NCBI GenBank assembly: GCA_036274075.1
Contig: DASUGK010000149.1
Coordinates: forward strand, 15,690-79,689
Source: CADEED01 sp036274075
Lineage (GTDB): Bacteria; Pseudomonadota; Gammaproteobacteria; Steroidobacterales; Steroidobacteraceae
Direction of reading: 5' to 3'
Length of the DNA stretch: 64,000 nt
In this document: positions 1-8,386 of the stretch, in pieces
Layout of the letters: the number at the start of each line of letters is the position of its first letter
Position numbering within the stretch: the first letter of the stretch is position 1
Program-made: the position numbers and the translations under genes
The notes under the pieces: model-generated
Seen by the model: only the letters and a program-made list of their open reading frames with translations
What the model was told of the DNA's origin: nothing
Database searches by the model: none

Positions 1-1
1 G

Positions 2-1060
2 CCGCCCGCGGACCCGAAAGCCGCCGCCCTCATCGAAGAACTCGGCCTGGTCGAATCGCCGACCGCGCTGCGCGACCAGAAGGGCTGGAAGCCTCCGAAG
101 CGCATCGTGATGATCGCCGCGGGCCCGCTGGGCGCTGCGCCGCCCATCGACGCGCCGGGCGTGGAATTCGTCAGCGCCAAAAACCTCGACGACATGGTGG
201 CGCAGGCGGCGAACGCCGACGCCATCATCGGGGGTGACGACGTGGCTTGCGACGACCGCGTGCTCGCCGCCGCGAGGAAGTTGCGCTGGATCCAGGTGTA
301 CTCCGCGGGCGTCGAGGCCTGCCTCGGCAAACCGGCGCTGTTGAAGCCCGGCATCACCGTGACCAACATGCGCGCGGTCTCGGGCCCGGTCATGGCCGAG
401 CACAGCATTGCGTTGATGTTCGCGTTGTCGCGTTCCTTGCAAGTGTCCGTGGGCCGGCAGGCGACCGGCGAGGGCTGGAACCGCAGCTTCGCTGGCTCGC
501 AGCCCCAGGCGCTCACGGGCAAGACCGTGCTGGTGGCCGGTCTCGGAGGCATCGGGCTGGAAGTCGCCAAGCGCGCGCATGCGCTGGGCATGAATGTCAT
601 CGCGACCCGAAACAGTTCGCGCGACAAGCCGGACTACGTGAGCTACGTCGGCCTCTCCGACGAACTGCCGACCCTGATTGCGCAGGCGGACGTGGTGGTG
701 GCCGCGTTGCCGCTGGTGCCGTCGACCACCCACCTGTTCGACGAAAAGATGTTCGCGCGCATGAAAAAGACCGCGTATTTCATCAACGTGGGCCGCGGCG
801 GCAGCGTCGTGACGGACGACCTGGTCGCGGCACTGAACAACGGCACGATCGCAGGCGCCGGGCTCGACGTCACCGATCCGGAGCCGCTGCCCCGGGATCA
901 CGCGCTCTGGAAGGCGAAGAACATCATCATCACTCCGCACATGTCGGGGCAGTCGGATCTCGGCCAGGGCTCGCGCATCCTGATCCTGCGCGAGCAGCTG
1001 CGCCGCTTCGTGACCGGCGACAAGCTGCTCTCGGTGGTCGATTTCTCCAAGGGTTATTGA
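2..1060 (+). CDS. D-2-hydroxyacid dehydrogenase, 5' end outside window
   Basis: NAD(P)-dependent dehydrogenase of the D-isomer 2-hydroxyacid family, which interconverts 2-oxoacids and D-2-hydroxyacids. The frame is open to the left edge (PPADPKAAALIEELG...), so the true start lies upstream. A GTG at 107 followed at once by an ATG would be internal, because the readable sequence before it looks coding. Visible motifs are the Rossmann glycine motif GLGGIGLEVAKRA, the catalytic Arg in NVGRGG, the Glu in DPEPLP and the catalytic His in ITPHMSG. The gene ends 22 bases before the molybdenum hydroxylase gene on the same strand. The substrate cannot be read from the sequence. Confidence 0.85.
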   Translation, partial: PPADPKAAALIEELGLVESPTALRDQKGWKPPKRIVMIAAGPLGAAPPIDAPGVEFVSAKNLDDMVAQAANADAIIGGDDVACDDRVLAAARKLRWIQVYSAGVEACLGKPALLKPGITVTNMRAVSGPVMAEHSIALMFALSRSLQVSVGRQATGEGWNRSFAGSQPQALTGKTVLVAGLGGIGLEVAKRAHALGMNVIATRNSSRDKPDYVSYVGLSDELPTLIAQADVVVAALPLVPSTTHLFDEKMFARMKKTAYFINVGRGGSVVTDDLVAALNNGTIAGAGLDVTDPEPLPRDHALWKAKNIIITPHMSGQSDLGQGSRILILREQLRRFVTGDKLLSVVDFSKGY

Positions 1061-1082
1061 GACGCGGGTCAGGGGGAGAACC

Positions 1083-3389
1083 ATGAGCTCACGGCTCCAG
1101 GACATTCCAACGAGCATTTCCATCAGCCGCCGGCAGCTTCTCGGTAGTTTGAGTGGCCTGGTGCTGGTGGCCAGCATCTCCGGTGTCGCCAAGGCGCAGG
1201 ACGCGAGGAAATACGGGGCCGACGCCATGCCGCATGGAACCGTCGACGATCCGCTGACCTTCGTCGCGATCGGCGAGGATGGCATCGTCACGGTGGTCGT
1301 GCACCGCTCCGAGATGGGACAGGGCGTGCGCAGCGGCCTGCCGCTGATCATCGCGGATGAGCTCGAAGCCGACTGGAGCCGGGTGCGCGTGAAGCAGGCA
1401 CCCGGGGACGAACCGAAGTACGGCAACCAGAACACCGACGGTTCACGGAGCGTCCGGCATTTCTTCGAACCCATGCGCCGCTGCGGCGCCGCGGCCCGCG
1501 CCATGCTGGAGGCCGCGGCCGCGGCGGCGTGGAATGTCCCGGTGAGTTCCGTGCGCGCGGTCAAGCACGAGGTCGTGCACGCCGACAGCGGGCGCAGGCT
1601 GGGTTACGGCGCGCTGGCGAAGGCGGCCGCGAAACTTCCGGTGCCGCCGCGCGAGTCGTTGCGCCTCAAGCAGCCGGCGCAGTTCCGCTACATCGGCAAG
1701 GAAGGCGCGCGCCTGCTCGACGGACCCGACATCGCCAGCGGCCGCGCGCAGTACGGCATCGACGTGCGCCTCGACGGCATGTTGTACGCGGTGATCGCGC
1801 GTGCGCCGGTGCTGGGTGGCAAGGTGGCGAGTTTCGACGCCACCGAAGCACTCGAGGTAAAAGGCGTCGTCAAGGTGGTGGAGATCCCGTTCACGCCCTT
1901 GCCCTCGGCGTTCCAGCCCAAGAGCGGTGTGGCCGTCATCGCGCGCGACACCTGGAGCGCCCTCAAGGGGCGCGAGGCGCTGAAGATCAAATGGAATGAC
2001 GGCGAACACGGCAGCTACGACTCTGTCGCCTACCGCGCCGAGCTCGAAGCCGCGGTGCGCAAGCCCGGCAAGCCATCTCGCGCAGTCGGTGACGTCACCG
2101 CCGCCATGTCCAAGGCGGCACGCAAGGTGGAAGCCGAGTACTACCTGCCGCACATCGCGCACGCGACCATGGAGCCGCCCAATGCCACGGCGCGGATCGT
2201 CGATGGCCACTGCGAAGTGTGGGCGCCGACGCAGGCGCCACAGGGCGCACGCGAAGATGTCGCCAAGCGCCTCGGCCTGCCCGTCGACAAGGTGACGATG
2301 CACGTGACGCTGCTGGGCGGAGGCTTCGGGCGCAAATCCAAGGGCGATTTCGCCATCGAGGCCGCGTTGCTGTCACAGCAGATGGGTGGCCAGCCGGTGA
2401 AAGTCACCTGGACCCGCGACGACGACTTGCACAATGACTTCTTCCACACGGTGTCGGTGGAGAGGCTGGAAGCCGGTCTCGACGCCAACGGCAAGACCAC
2501 GGCGTGGCTGCATCGCAGCGCCGCGCCTTCGATCATTTCCACCTTCGCACCGGATCCGAAGCAGCAGGCGCCGTTCGAGCAGGGCATGGGCCTGCTCAAT
2601 GTGCCTTTCCAGGTTCCAAACCTGCGTATCGAGAACCCGCCGGCCGCCGCGCACACGCGCATCGGCTGGTTCCGTTCGGTGTCCAACATCCCGCATGCCT
2701 TCGCCGTCCAATGCTTCGTCGCGGAACTGGCGGCGGCAGCCGGCCGGGATCACCGCGACTATCTACTGGAACTCATCGGGCCCGGGCGCCGCATCGATCC
2801 GGGCACGCTGCAGGACAGCTGGAACCACGACGAGTCGCCGCGGCTTTATCCCTTCGACACGTCGCGCCTGCGGCGCGTGATCGAGATGGCCACGGGCGAA
2901 GCGCAGTGGGGACGCAAGCTGCCCCAGGGAGATGGCAAGCGGCGCGGCCTGGGGCTCGCCGCCCACTACAGCTTCGTGAGCTATGCGGCCGCGGTGGTCG
3001 AGGTGGAAGTCGGCAAGCAGGGCGAATTGATCATTCCGCGTGTCGATATCGCCTTCGATTGCGGCCCGACCGTGTACCCGGACCGCATCCGCTCGCAGCT
3101 CGAAGGCGCCGCCAACATGGGCGTGAGCCTCGCGGCATCAGGCGAGATCACGTTCAAGAACGGGCGCGCGCAGCAGGACAATTTCCACACCTACCCGCTG
3201 ACGCGCATCACCGACGCGCCTCGCGAGGTGCGTGTGCACCTCGCGCCCGTGACCGACTGGTCCGCACCGCTGGGCGGCGTGGGCGAGCCGGGACTGCCGG
3301 TGATCGCGCCGGCGCTGTGCAACGCCATCTTCGCCGCGACAGGCAAGCGGATCCGCCAATTGCCGATTGGCAACCAGCTCACGGGCTGA
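1083..3389 (+). CDS. Exported molybdopterin-binding subunit, xanthine dehydrogenase/aldehyde oxidase family
   Basis: Large molybdenum-cofactor subunit of an IorB-like aldehyde or N-heterocycle hydroxylase, 768 residues. The start at 1083 follows a GGGGGA ribosome site. The N-terminus has a Tat-type signal with the twin Arg at residues 16-17 (ISRRQLLG) and a hydrophobic stretch ending near VAKA, so export to the periplasm is predicted. The Moco-binding GGGFGRKSKGDFAIE lies near residue 411, and the catalytic Glu motif GVGEPGLPV near residue 732. The usual partner genes, a [2Fe-2S] subunit and a c-type cytochrome, are not adjacent. It converges on the LysR gene with only 6 bases between the stops. 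The substrate is unknown. Confidence 0.85.
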   Translation: MSSRLQDIPTSISISRRQLLGSLSGLVLVASISGVAKAQDARKYGADAMPHGTVDDPLTFVAIGEDGIVTVVVHRSEMGQGVRSGLPLIIADELEADWSRVRVKQAPGDEPKYGNQNTDGSRSVRHFFEPMRRCGAAARAMLEAAAAAAWNVPVSSVRAVKHEVVHADSGRRLGYGALAKAAAKLPVPPRESLRLKQPAQFRYIGKEGARLLDGPDIASGRAQYGIDVRLDGMLYAVIARAPVLGGKVASFDATEALEVKGVVKVVEIPFTPLPSAFQPKSGVAVIARDTWSALKGREALKIKWNDGEHGSYDSVAYRAELEAAVRKPGKPSRAVGDVTAAMSKAARKVEAEYYLPHIAHATMEPPNATARIVDGHCEVWAPTQAPQGAREDVAKRLGLPVDKVTMHVTLLGGGFGRKSKGDFAIEAALLSQQMGGQPVKVTWTRDDDLHNDFFHTVSVERLEAGLDANGKTTAWLHRSAAPSIISTFAPDPKQQAPFEQGMGLLNVPFQVPNLRIENPPAAAHTRIGWFRSVSNIPHAFAVQCFVAELAAAAGRDHRDYLLELIGPGRRIDPGTLQDSWNHDESPRLYPFDTSRLRRVIEMATGEAQWGRKLPQGDGKRRGLGLAAHYSFVSYAAAVVEVEVGKQGELIIPRVDIAFDCGPTVYPDRIRSQLEGAANMGVSLAASGEITFKNGRAQQDNFHTYPLTRITDAPREVRVHLAPVTDWSAPLGGVGEPGLPVIAPALCNAIFAATGKRIRQLPIGNQLTG

Positions 3390-3395
3390 GCGCGA

Positions 3396-4349
3396 CTACT
3401 GGCGAGTCTTCCGCCTTCCGCGCGCTCGCCGTGAAGAGGGCTGCGCAGCCAGGGTCTGCCGCGCGTTCTGCACGATGGTCGCCACCGCGGGGTGCTGGAT
3501 CTTCCGATCGACGGTGATGGCATGGAACTGCACGGTGACCTCGTCCACCGTGCCGATGGGCACCAGTCCCGAGACCTCCTGCAGCTGGTCGACCTGCAGC
3601 GCGGGTACCGGGATCAGCCCGTGGCCAGCATGGGCGAATTCCCGCAGCATCGCGTAATCCTCGAACTCGCCGACCACCAGCGCGTGGATGTCGAGCCGCG
3701 CAAGCCACTGGTCGATGGCGCGGCGTATCGCGGTGTCCTCGGTGGGCAGCAGCAGGGGCACTCCGTCCAGTGACCTGGGGAATCCACGCTTGAGCGTCCC
3801 GGCGATCGCGGGCATGGACATCCAGGTGATGGGCGAGGTGCCGAGGTGGTGGCTGTAGGCGCGCACGTTGAGTGAAGGCGTCAGCGGCGCGTCCGACAAC
3901 ACCACGTCGATTTCGTGCACGGCGAGGTCCGCCGCCAGCCGCTCGAGCGTGCCTTCGCGGCAGACGATGCGCACCGCGTGCTCCATGCGCAGCGCCGGCT
4001 CGATCAGGCGCTGCGCGGTTTCCTTCGGCACGACGTCGTCGATGCCGACCACCAGGCGCAGGGGCCGCTTCGATGGCCGGTGCTCCAGCGCGTCCATCAA
4101 TTCGCGGCCGATGGTGAAGATCTCGTCGGCGTAGCGAAACACCATCTTGCCGATCTCGGTGGGTACCAGCGTGCGCCCCGACTTGGCGAGGAGCTTCTCG
4201 CCGAGCCGAAGCTCGAGCGTGCGCAGCTGGGCACTCACCGTGGGCGCCGACAGCGACAGTTCCTCGCAGGCGCGGCTCAGGCTCCCGGTACGGACCACGG
4301 CCCAGAAATACAGCAGGTGCTGGTAGTTGAAGCGGCGATGCCGGCTCAT
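3396..4349 (-). CDS. LysR-family regulator, NhaR-like
   Basis: Transcription regulator of 317 residues. The open frame extends far upstream, but the recognisable family start is MSRHRRFNYQHLLYFW, so I place the start at 4349. The N-terminal winged helix (about residues 5-65) and the wording NYQHLLYFWAVVRTGS...RYADEIF closely follow the E. coli NhaR subfamily. The C-terminal part is the periplasmic-binding-like effector domain, ending with a basic tail. It is divergent from the rnk-like gene, and an inverted repeat with a T-N11-A core lies between them (4372-4398). NhaR itself responds to Na+; the signal here is not known. Confidence 0.85.
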   Translation of the reverse strand: MSRHRRFNYQHLLYFWAVVRTGSLSRACEELSLSAPTVSAQLRTLELRLGEKLLAKSGRTLVPTEIGKMVFRYADEIFTIGRELMDALEHRPSKRPLRLVVGIDDVVPKETAQRLIEPALRMEHAVRIVCREGTLERLAADLAVHEIDVVLSDAPLTPSLNVRAYSHHLGTSPITWMSMPAIAGTLKRGFPRSLDGVPLLLPTEDTAIRRAIDQWLARLDIHALVVGEFEDYAMLREFAHAGHGLIPVPALQVDQLQEVSGLVPIGTVDEVTVQFHAITVDRKIQHPAVATIVQNARQTLAAQPSSRRARGRRKTRQ

Positions 4350-4371
4350 GTCGATGCTTCCGAAAAAACGA

Positions 4372-4398
4372 ACAATTGCAGAGAGTAATTCAAATTGT
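4372..4398. promoter_or_regulatory. Candidate LysR operator between lysR and rnk-like genes
   Basis: The arms ACAATT (4372-4377) and AATTGT (4393-4398) form an inverted repeat. Inside it, ATTGCAGAGAGTAAT (4375-4389) has the T-N11-A form usual for LysR-type binding sites. The AT-rich patch sits between the divergent LysR and rnk-like starts. Binding is inferred from position and symmetry only. Confidence 0.4.
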
Positions 4399-4448
4399 CC
4401 TAAGTCGGGGCCTCGGCTAAAACACCGTGCAGAAACAAGGAGAGTCAG

Positions 4449-4892
4449 ATGCGCGACAGCCCGATCATCATTTCCGACAGCGACATCCTGCGCCTGCGAG
4501 GCCTGCTGGGCTCTGTGCACGGCGGGCCGGTGCTGGACCACGCGCACCTGGCTGAATTGCGCATCGAGCTCGAACGCGCCATCGTGCTGCCCGTGCACGA
4601 GGTGCCCGACGGGGTGGTGACCATGGGCGCGACGGTGCAGGTGCGCGACCTGATCAACGATCGCATCGAGAGCTACCAGCTGGTGTATCCGCGTGAAGCC
4701 GACGCGGCAGCTCACCGGGTCTCGGTTCTGGCACCGCTGGGCACGGCATTGCTCGGCAATTCGGCCGGCGACGTCGTCGAATGGCAGATGCCGGGTGGAA
4801 CCCGCTGCTTCCGCATCGAACGGGTGTTGCAGGATGCGCGCGTCGCCGGCGTGCCCGCCGAGCCCGGAGAGCGCGCCGTGAGGTATGCGTGA
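4449..4892 (+). CDS. rnk: Rnk-like regulator of nucleoside diphosphate kinase / GreA-fold protein
   Basis: Cytoplasmic protein of 147 residues with the Rnk layout: a short N-terminal helical region followed by a GreA/GreB C-terminal (FKBP-like) domain. The wording VTMGATVQVRDL, YQLVYPREAD, VSVLAPLGTALLGNSAGD and VEWQMPGG is typical. E. coli Rnk is of similar length and binds RNA polymerase. The start at 4449 follows AAGGAG. The last codons overlap the next gene by four bases (GTGA), so Rnk and the universal stress protein are probably translated together. Confidence 0.85.
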   Translation: MRDSPIIISDSDILRLRGLLGSVHGGPVLDHAHLAELRIELERAIVLPVHEVPDGVVTMGATVQVRDLINDRIESYQLVYPREADAAAHRVSVLAPLGTALLGNSAGDVVEWQMPGGTRCFRIERVLQDARVAGVPAEPGERAVRYA

Positions 4893-5764
4893 AGATCCTG
4901 TGCGCGAATGACCTGCAGCCCGGCAGCCGCAATGCACTGCAGCGCGCCTCCTGGCTGGCGAAGAAGCTGCAGGCCGATCTCACCTTGCTCCATGTCGTTT
5001 CGCCGGATGAACCGCGCGGGCTGGCATTGGAGCAACGCGTCTGGCGTGCGGAATCGCACGCGCGCGCCGCCCTGCCGGACGATGCAGCCGATGCCCAGGT
5101 CAGGGTGCGCGTGGGTAATCCAGCACGCCGTATCGTGGAACACGCCGCGGAGATTTCGGCCGGCCTGGTCGTGCTCGGCCCGGAGACTCTGGCCGCTGGC
5201 TCCGGTGGCATCGGCAGCAGCATCGCCGACCGCGTCCTCGCGGGTGCGCGACGGCCGGTGCTGATCGTCAGGCAGGACGCGCAGTTCGAATATGCGCGAA
5301 CCCTGCTGGCGCTCGATCTGAGCTCCGAATCCGCTGCCGCGCTGAAGCTTTGCGAGGCGTTGTCGTTCGCAGGCGAGGAGATCAACTTCGTCGTGCATGC
5401 CTATCACCCGCCTTATGAGGGCATGCTCGCCTCGGTCGGTGTCGCCATGGACAAGCTGCAATCACATGCGCAGGCGTGGCGCGAGACATTTGCCTCGGGT
5501 GTGCGCACCTTCCTTCGCCGCCACAGCCGGGATCCCTGGAGGTATCGGCTGATCCTCGCCGAGGATCGCCCGGTGCCGGGTGTGTTGGGCGTGGCCGAGA
5601 GAATCCAGCCGGACCTGCTGGTGCTGGGTACGCGCGCCCAGGGGCCGGTGCTGCGCACACTGCTCGGTAGCGTGGGCAGTCGAGTGGCTGGCGAGGCGCA
5701 GAGCGACGTGTTGCTGGTACCGGCGTCGGAACAGGGCAGCAATCCCGGACCCGGCGCCGCCTGA
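4889..5764 (+). CDS. Tandem universal stress protein (UspA family)
   Basis: Protein of 291 residues built from two Usp domains (about 1-135 and 140-285). The start is the GTG at 4889, which overlaps the TGA of the rnk-like gene; upstream in the same frame is only Arg-rich out-of-frame sequence. The N-terminus VKILCANDLQPGSRNALQRA is the usual first Usp strand and helix. The second domain has an ATP-site-like loop, LGTRAQGPVLRTLLGSVGSR, followed by VLLVP. It probably acts as a stress or persistence protein in the cytoplasm. It ends 3 bases from the stop of the convergent M20 peptidase gene. Confidence 0.85.
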   Translation: MKILCANDLQPGSRNALQRASWLAKKLQADLTLLHVVSPDEPRGLALEQRVWRAESHARAALPDDAADAQVRVRVGNPARRIVEHAAEISAGLVVLGPETLAAGSGGIGSSIADRVLAGARRPVLIVRQDAQFEYARTLLALDLSSESAAALKLCEALSFAGEEINFVVHAYHPPYEGMLASVGVAMDKLQSHAQAWRETFASGVRTFLRRHSRDPWRYRLILAEDRPVPGVLGVAERIQPDLLVLGTRAQGPVLRTLLGSVGSRVAGEAQSDVLLVPASEQGSNPGPGAA

Positions 5765-5767
5765 GGA

Positions 5768-7207
5768 CTACTTGCCGCCGGCGTAACTCTTGGTCAGCCG
5801 GTACAGGAACTCGCGGCCTTCCAGGAGCGTCTGCACGCGGATGCGCTCATTGAGTCCATGCGCATTGGACGTGGCGCCGTCGCCCAGCATGCCGGAGACG
5901 CCGTAGCAGGGAATGCCGCTGGGCGTGAGGAACCGGCAATCGGTGGCGCCGGAGGCGATCGTGGGCACCACGGCCACGCCGGGGTACATGTCCGCAGCCA
6001 GCTTTTCGATCGGTCCCATGATGTTGCGTGACAGGGTGGGCGGCGCACCCACTTTTTCGGGCGGCGACTGGAATTCCACCGTCACCTTCGGATCGTCGAT
6101 GGTGCGTATCAGCTCCTGGCGGATCTCTTCCTGGTCGTGTCCCGGAAAGATGCGGCAGTTCACGTTGGCGGTGGCACGCTGCGGCAGCGCGTTGGGCGCA
6201 TGGCCGCCTTCGATCTGCGTGGCGACGCAGTTGGTACGCAGGATGGCGTTCGCCGATGGATCCTTCTTGAGGCGCTCGATCGCGGCCGCGTCGTCCTTCG
6301 AAGCCGCGACCATGTCCGCGCCCTTGTCGCCGCCCTGGATGGCGCCGAACTTCGCGAAGTAGCTGCGCGACACGTCGTTGAACTCCACCTTGAACTGGTG
6401 CTGCTCGATCTTGTTGAGCGCGCGCGTGAGCCGGTAGATCGCGTTCTCCGGTGTGGGGCGCGAGGAGTGGCCGCCCTTGTCGGTGGCCGTCAGCGTGAAG
6501 TCCTGGTAGACCTTCTCGGACGCCAGCACCGCGACGTACTTGTACTCGCCGGTTTCCTGGTCGTAGCGTCCGCCGCCGCCTTCGTTGAGCACGAACTCGG
6601 CGTCGATGAGATCCCGGTGGTTCTCGATGAGGTAGCTCACGCCGTTGAAGACGTTCGGCGTCTCTTCGCCGCAGGTGAGCGCCATCCTGATGCCTCGCTT
6701 CGGGCGATAACCGTCTTTCTCGAAGCGCACCATCATGTCGGCGAACACCGCGGCCATGGCCTTGTCGTCCGCGGAGCCGCGCGCGTAGAAGAAACCGTCC
6801 TCTTCGACGAGCTTGAAGGGATCGCGCACCCAGTCCTCGCGCCGTGCTTCGACCACGTCGATGTGTGCCAGCAGCAGCAGGGGCTTGAGCTTCGGGTCGC
6901 TGCCGGGCAGCAGCGCGACGAGATTGCCCTGCCGCGGGAAATCCTTCGGCACGATTACCTGCGCCTGGTCGTCCTTGTAACCGGCGGCGATGAGCCGCGC
7001 CTTCATGGCATTGGCCGCGTCGGTGCACGAGCCCACCGACAGCGTGGTGTTGATCTCGACCAGTTGCTTGTAGAGATCGCGGAACTCGGCCTCACCGGCG
7101 CGCGCCGCTTTCGACGCACTGGTCTGCCGGCTTTCCTTGATGCCGGCGGCCTGGGCGGCGGTGAACGAGAGCAGGGCGGTGAGGGCGATGAGAATTCGCG
7201 GGGTCAT
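5768..7207 (-). CDS. Exported M20-family metallopeptidase
   Basis: Zinc-dependent M20/M28-type exopeptidase or deacylase of 479 residues. The start at 7207 gives a clean signal peptide (MTPRILIALTALLSFTAAQA), so the enzyme is predicted to be periplasmic. A longer open frame upstream lacks homology-like sequence. Metal-site motifs are LLAHIDVVEA, ARGSADDKA, TCGEETPN with the catalytic Glu, NEGGGG, and a late His near NAHGLNERI. GGHSSRPTPENA marks the dimerisation (lid) domain. The gene is divergent from the DUF2891 gene. The cleaved substrate is not evident. Confidence 0.88.
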   Translation of the reverse strand: MTPRILIALTALLSFTAAQAAGIKESRQTSASKAARAGEAEFRDLYKQLVEINTTLSVGSCTDAANAMKARLIAAGYKDDQAQVIVPKDFPRQGNLVALLPGSDPKLKPLLLLAHIDVVEARREDWVRDPFKLVEEDGFFYARGSADDKAMAAVFADMMVRFEKDGYRPKRGIRMALTCGEETPNVFNGVSYLIENHRDLIDAEFVLNEGGGGRYDQETGEYKYVAVLASEKVYQDFTLTATDKGGHSSRPTPENAIYRLTRALNKIEQHQFKVEFNDVSRSYFAKFGAIQGGDKGADMVAASKDDAAAIERLKKDPSANAILRTNCVATQIEGGHAPNALPQRATANVNCRIFPGHDQEEIRQELIRTIDDPKVTVEFQSPPEKVGAPPTLSRNIMGPIEKLAADMYPGVAVVPTIASGATDCRFLTPSGIPCYGVSGMLGDGATSNAHGLNERIRVQTLLEGREFLYRLTKSYAGGK

Positions 7208-7321
7208 GTTGTTCTCGGGAAGTTTTGGCTGCACGCGAAGATACCGCATTTGCCGACCGGGGTTTCCCGGTGGCGGTGAAGTCGGCGCCCTCCGACGGGG
7301 ATTCTGCGCTAAGGTCATTCG

Positions 7322-8386
7322 ATGCGTTGCTTCATCCTGCCGCTGATCGCCTGCGCCGCCACCGCAAAGGCGACACCGTTGCCCGAAAAAGTGGTGGAAG
7401 GTTTTGCCGGACTCGCACTCGAGTGCGTGCACCGCGAATATCCCAACAAGATCGCGCACGTCATGGGCGCCGATGCCGACGCGCAGCCGCCGCGGCAACT
7501 TACGCCGGCCTTTTATGGCTGTTACGACTGGCATTCCTCGGTGCACGGACACTGGCTGCTGGTGCGCGCCGTGCGCACGCATCCGGAGGCGGGCTACGCG
7601 GCCGCGGCCCGTGAGGCGCTGGCACGCAGCCTGACGCCGCAAAACATCGCGGTCGAAGTCGCCTATCTCAAAGGCGAGGGGCGGGCGTCATTCGAACGCC
7701 CCTACGGCCTCGCGTGGCTGCTGCAACTGGCGGCCGAGTTGCGCGGCTGGGACGACCCGCAGGCGAAAGCCTGGGCGGCCACGCTGGCTCCACTCGAGCA
7801 GGAAGCCGCGGGGCGAATCTCGAGCTGGTTACCCAGACTGCGCTACCCGATCCGCGAAGGTGAACATGACCAGACGGCGTTCGCCTTCGGCCTCATCTGG
7901 GACTGGGCCATGGTGACAAACAACGCGCCGATGCAGCAGCTGCTCCGCACCAAGGCGGCCGAGTTCTACGAGCGGGACGTCGCCTGCCCATTGGCGTACG
8001 AACCCTCGGGCCAGGATTTCCTCTCGCCGTGCCTGGCCGAAGCGGACTTCGTGCGCCGCGTGCTGGCACCGGAGAAGTTCGCGGCCTGGCTGACGGCCTT
8101 CCTGCCGTCGATTCCGCGGGATGGCTCGACGCAATGGCTGGCGCCGGCCGAGGTGACGGATCGCAGTGACCCGAAGCTGGCCCACCTCGACGGTCTGAAC
8201 CTCAGCCGCGCCTGGATGCTCGAAGGCATTGCGCGCGGCCTGCCTGCGGTCGACAAGCGCGTGCGCTCGTTGCAGGCCACTGCCGCGCGTCACCGTGAAG
8301 CCTCGCTCGGCGCCGTGTCCCGCGAGCACTACGTCGGCAGCCACTGGCTGGGCACGTTCGCGCTCTACGGCGCGGATGGTAGTTAG
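7322..8386 (+). CDS. DUF2891 family protein
   Basis: Protein of 354 residues matching the DUF2891 family by its wording: YPNKIAHVM near the start, then CYDWHSSVHGHWLLVR, ERPYGLAWLLQL, HDQTAFAFGL, CPLAYEPSGQDFLSPCLAEA and SHWLGTFALY. The repeated helical pattern with conserved His, Trp and Glu suggests an alpha/alpha barrel similar to some glycan-processing enzymes, but no activity is known to me. The first ~18 residues are hydrophobic (MRCFILPLIACAATAKA) and could be a signal peptide. The stop overlaps the stop of the convergent enolase-superfamily gene (TTAG at 8383-8386). Confidence 0.8.
   Translation: MRCFILPLIACAATAKATPLPEKVVEGFAGLALECVHREYPNKIAHVMGADADAQPPRQLTPAFYGCYDWHSSVHGHWLLVRAVRTHPEAGYAAAAREALARSLTPQNIAVEVAYLKGEGRASFERPYGLAWLLQLAAELRGWDDPQAKAWAATLAPLEQEAAGRISSWLPRLRYPIREGEHDQTAFAFGLIWDWAMVTNNAPMQQLLRTKAAEFYERDVACPLAYEPSGQDFLSPCLAEADFVRRVLAPEKFAAWLTAFLPSIPRDGSTQWLAPAEVTDRSDPKLAHLDGLNLSRAWMLEGIARGLPAVDKRVRSLQATAARHREASLGAVSREHYVGSHWLGTFALYGADGS

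Noticed and set aside
3396..4937. Long LysR frame starting at 4937
   Set aside because: The first ~196 codons are antisense to rnk/usp; LysR homology starts at 4349.
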